A stretch of DNA of 6,324 nt from NCBI GenBank assembly GCA_014377795.1, contig JACMOY010000023.1, positions 1-6,324 of the forward strand, given 5' to 3'. This DNA comes from Actinomycetota bacterium. Lineage in GTDB: Bacteria; Actinomycetota; Actinomycetes; Actinomycetales; Angustibacteraceae. Each line of letters opens with the position of its first letter. The first letter of the stretch is position 1. The translations under genes and the position numbers were made by a program. The notes beneath the pieces are model-generated. The model made no database searches and was not told where the DNA came from. It saw only the letters and a list, made by a program, of their open reading frames with translations. This document shows, in pieces, positions 6,050 to 6,324 of the stretch.

Positions 6050-6324
6050 GAGCGTCCAGCCAGCCGCGCACGACCATCCACCCGGCGGACGTCGGGTCGA
6101 GGTGCTCGTAGTGCGCCTCGCCGGGCACGACCTCCAGCCGGACGTCGTCCCCGGCCTCGGTCGCGGCAGCGGCGAACCCGCGTGACTGGGACGGCGGCAC
6201 GATGACGTCGCCCGCGCCGGTGACCACCAGCACGGGCACGCCGAGCGGTAGCAGGGCGGTGGGGTCGACCTGGGTGTACCGCCCGGGCACCGTGACCGGC
6301 GTCCCGCCGACGACGGAGTCGACC
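6042..6324 (-). CDS. Alpha/beta hydrolase, C-terminal fragment (open at window edge)
   Basis: Minus-strand gene with its stop at 6044-6042; the frame stays open to base 6324, so the N-terminal part, including the nucleophile elbow, is outside the window. The 93 visible residues show the last part of an alpha/beta-hydrolase fold: GVPVLVVTGAGDVIVPP with the catalytic acid (Asp39 of the fragment), then a short helix, a strand LEVVPGEAH with the catalytic His71, and a final helix GWMVVRGWLDAQR. Substrate cannot be told from this part; esterases, lipases and S9-like peptidases all share it. The GTG at 6290-6288 is internal: upstream residues (VDSVVGGTPVT) continue the frame. Confidence 0.8.
   Translation of the reverse strand, partial: VDSVVGGTPVTVPGRYTQVDPTALLPLGVPVLVVTGAGDVIVPPSQSRGFAAAATEAGDDVRLEVVPGEAHYEHLDPTSAGWMVVRGWLDAQR

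Overview
The window is very GC-rich, densely coded DNA that looks like the chromosome of an actinomycete (Actinomycetota). Third codon positions are almost all G or C, GTG starts are used, genes overlap by 4 bp, and the proteins most resemble actinobacterial families. The HtpX protein in particular matches the mycobacterial type closely from memory. I cannot name a genus from sequence alone.

Layout. Positions 1-2612 are the end of a respiratory complex I (nuo) operon: the C-terminal three quarters of nuoM, then a complete nuoN, coupled by a 4-bp GTGA overlap. Positions 2613-2873 are a 261-bp intergenic region holding a ~106-bp palindromic repeat (copy A) and two shorter dyads. Positions 2874-4513 are dhaL and dhaK, the two subunits of a dihydroxyacetone-type kinase, coupled by an ATGA overlap. 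Positions 4583-4827 are the decayed remnant of a GlcG/HbpS-like (DUF336) gene, with a lost start codon, a frameshift and an internal deletion. Positions 4836-4940 hold a second, same-orientation copy of the palindromic repeat (copy B). Positions 4941-5161 are a non-coding leader with an apparent ECF-sigma promoter (GGGAAC, 18 bp, CGTT). Positions 5162-6037 are htpX, a membrane-bound zinc metalloprotease. Positions 6042-6324 are the C-terminal part of an alpha/beta hydrolase on the minus strand, converging on htpX with a 4-bp gap and open at the window edge.

How the parts work together. NuoM and NuoN are proton-pumping membrane subunits of NADH:quinone oxidoreductase. DhaL and DhaK would phosphorylate a short-chain ketose such as dihydroxyacetone. 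Both carry substitutions at otherwise typical positions (Asn for the Lys104-type residue in DhaK, Phe for His in the DhaL DGDHG motif), so the real substrate may differ. The DUF336 gene probably once completed a dhaL-dhaK-DUF336 operon. HtpX handles damaged membrane proteins, which fits a stress-sigma promoter in front of it.

The most notable structure is that dhaL-dhaK-pseudogene is bracketed by two copies of the same palindromic repeat. This suggests a module that inserted, or can be lost, between the nuo operon and htpX. I found no tRNA, rRNA, CRISPR array, transposase or phage gene.
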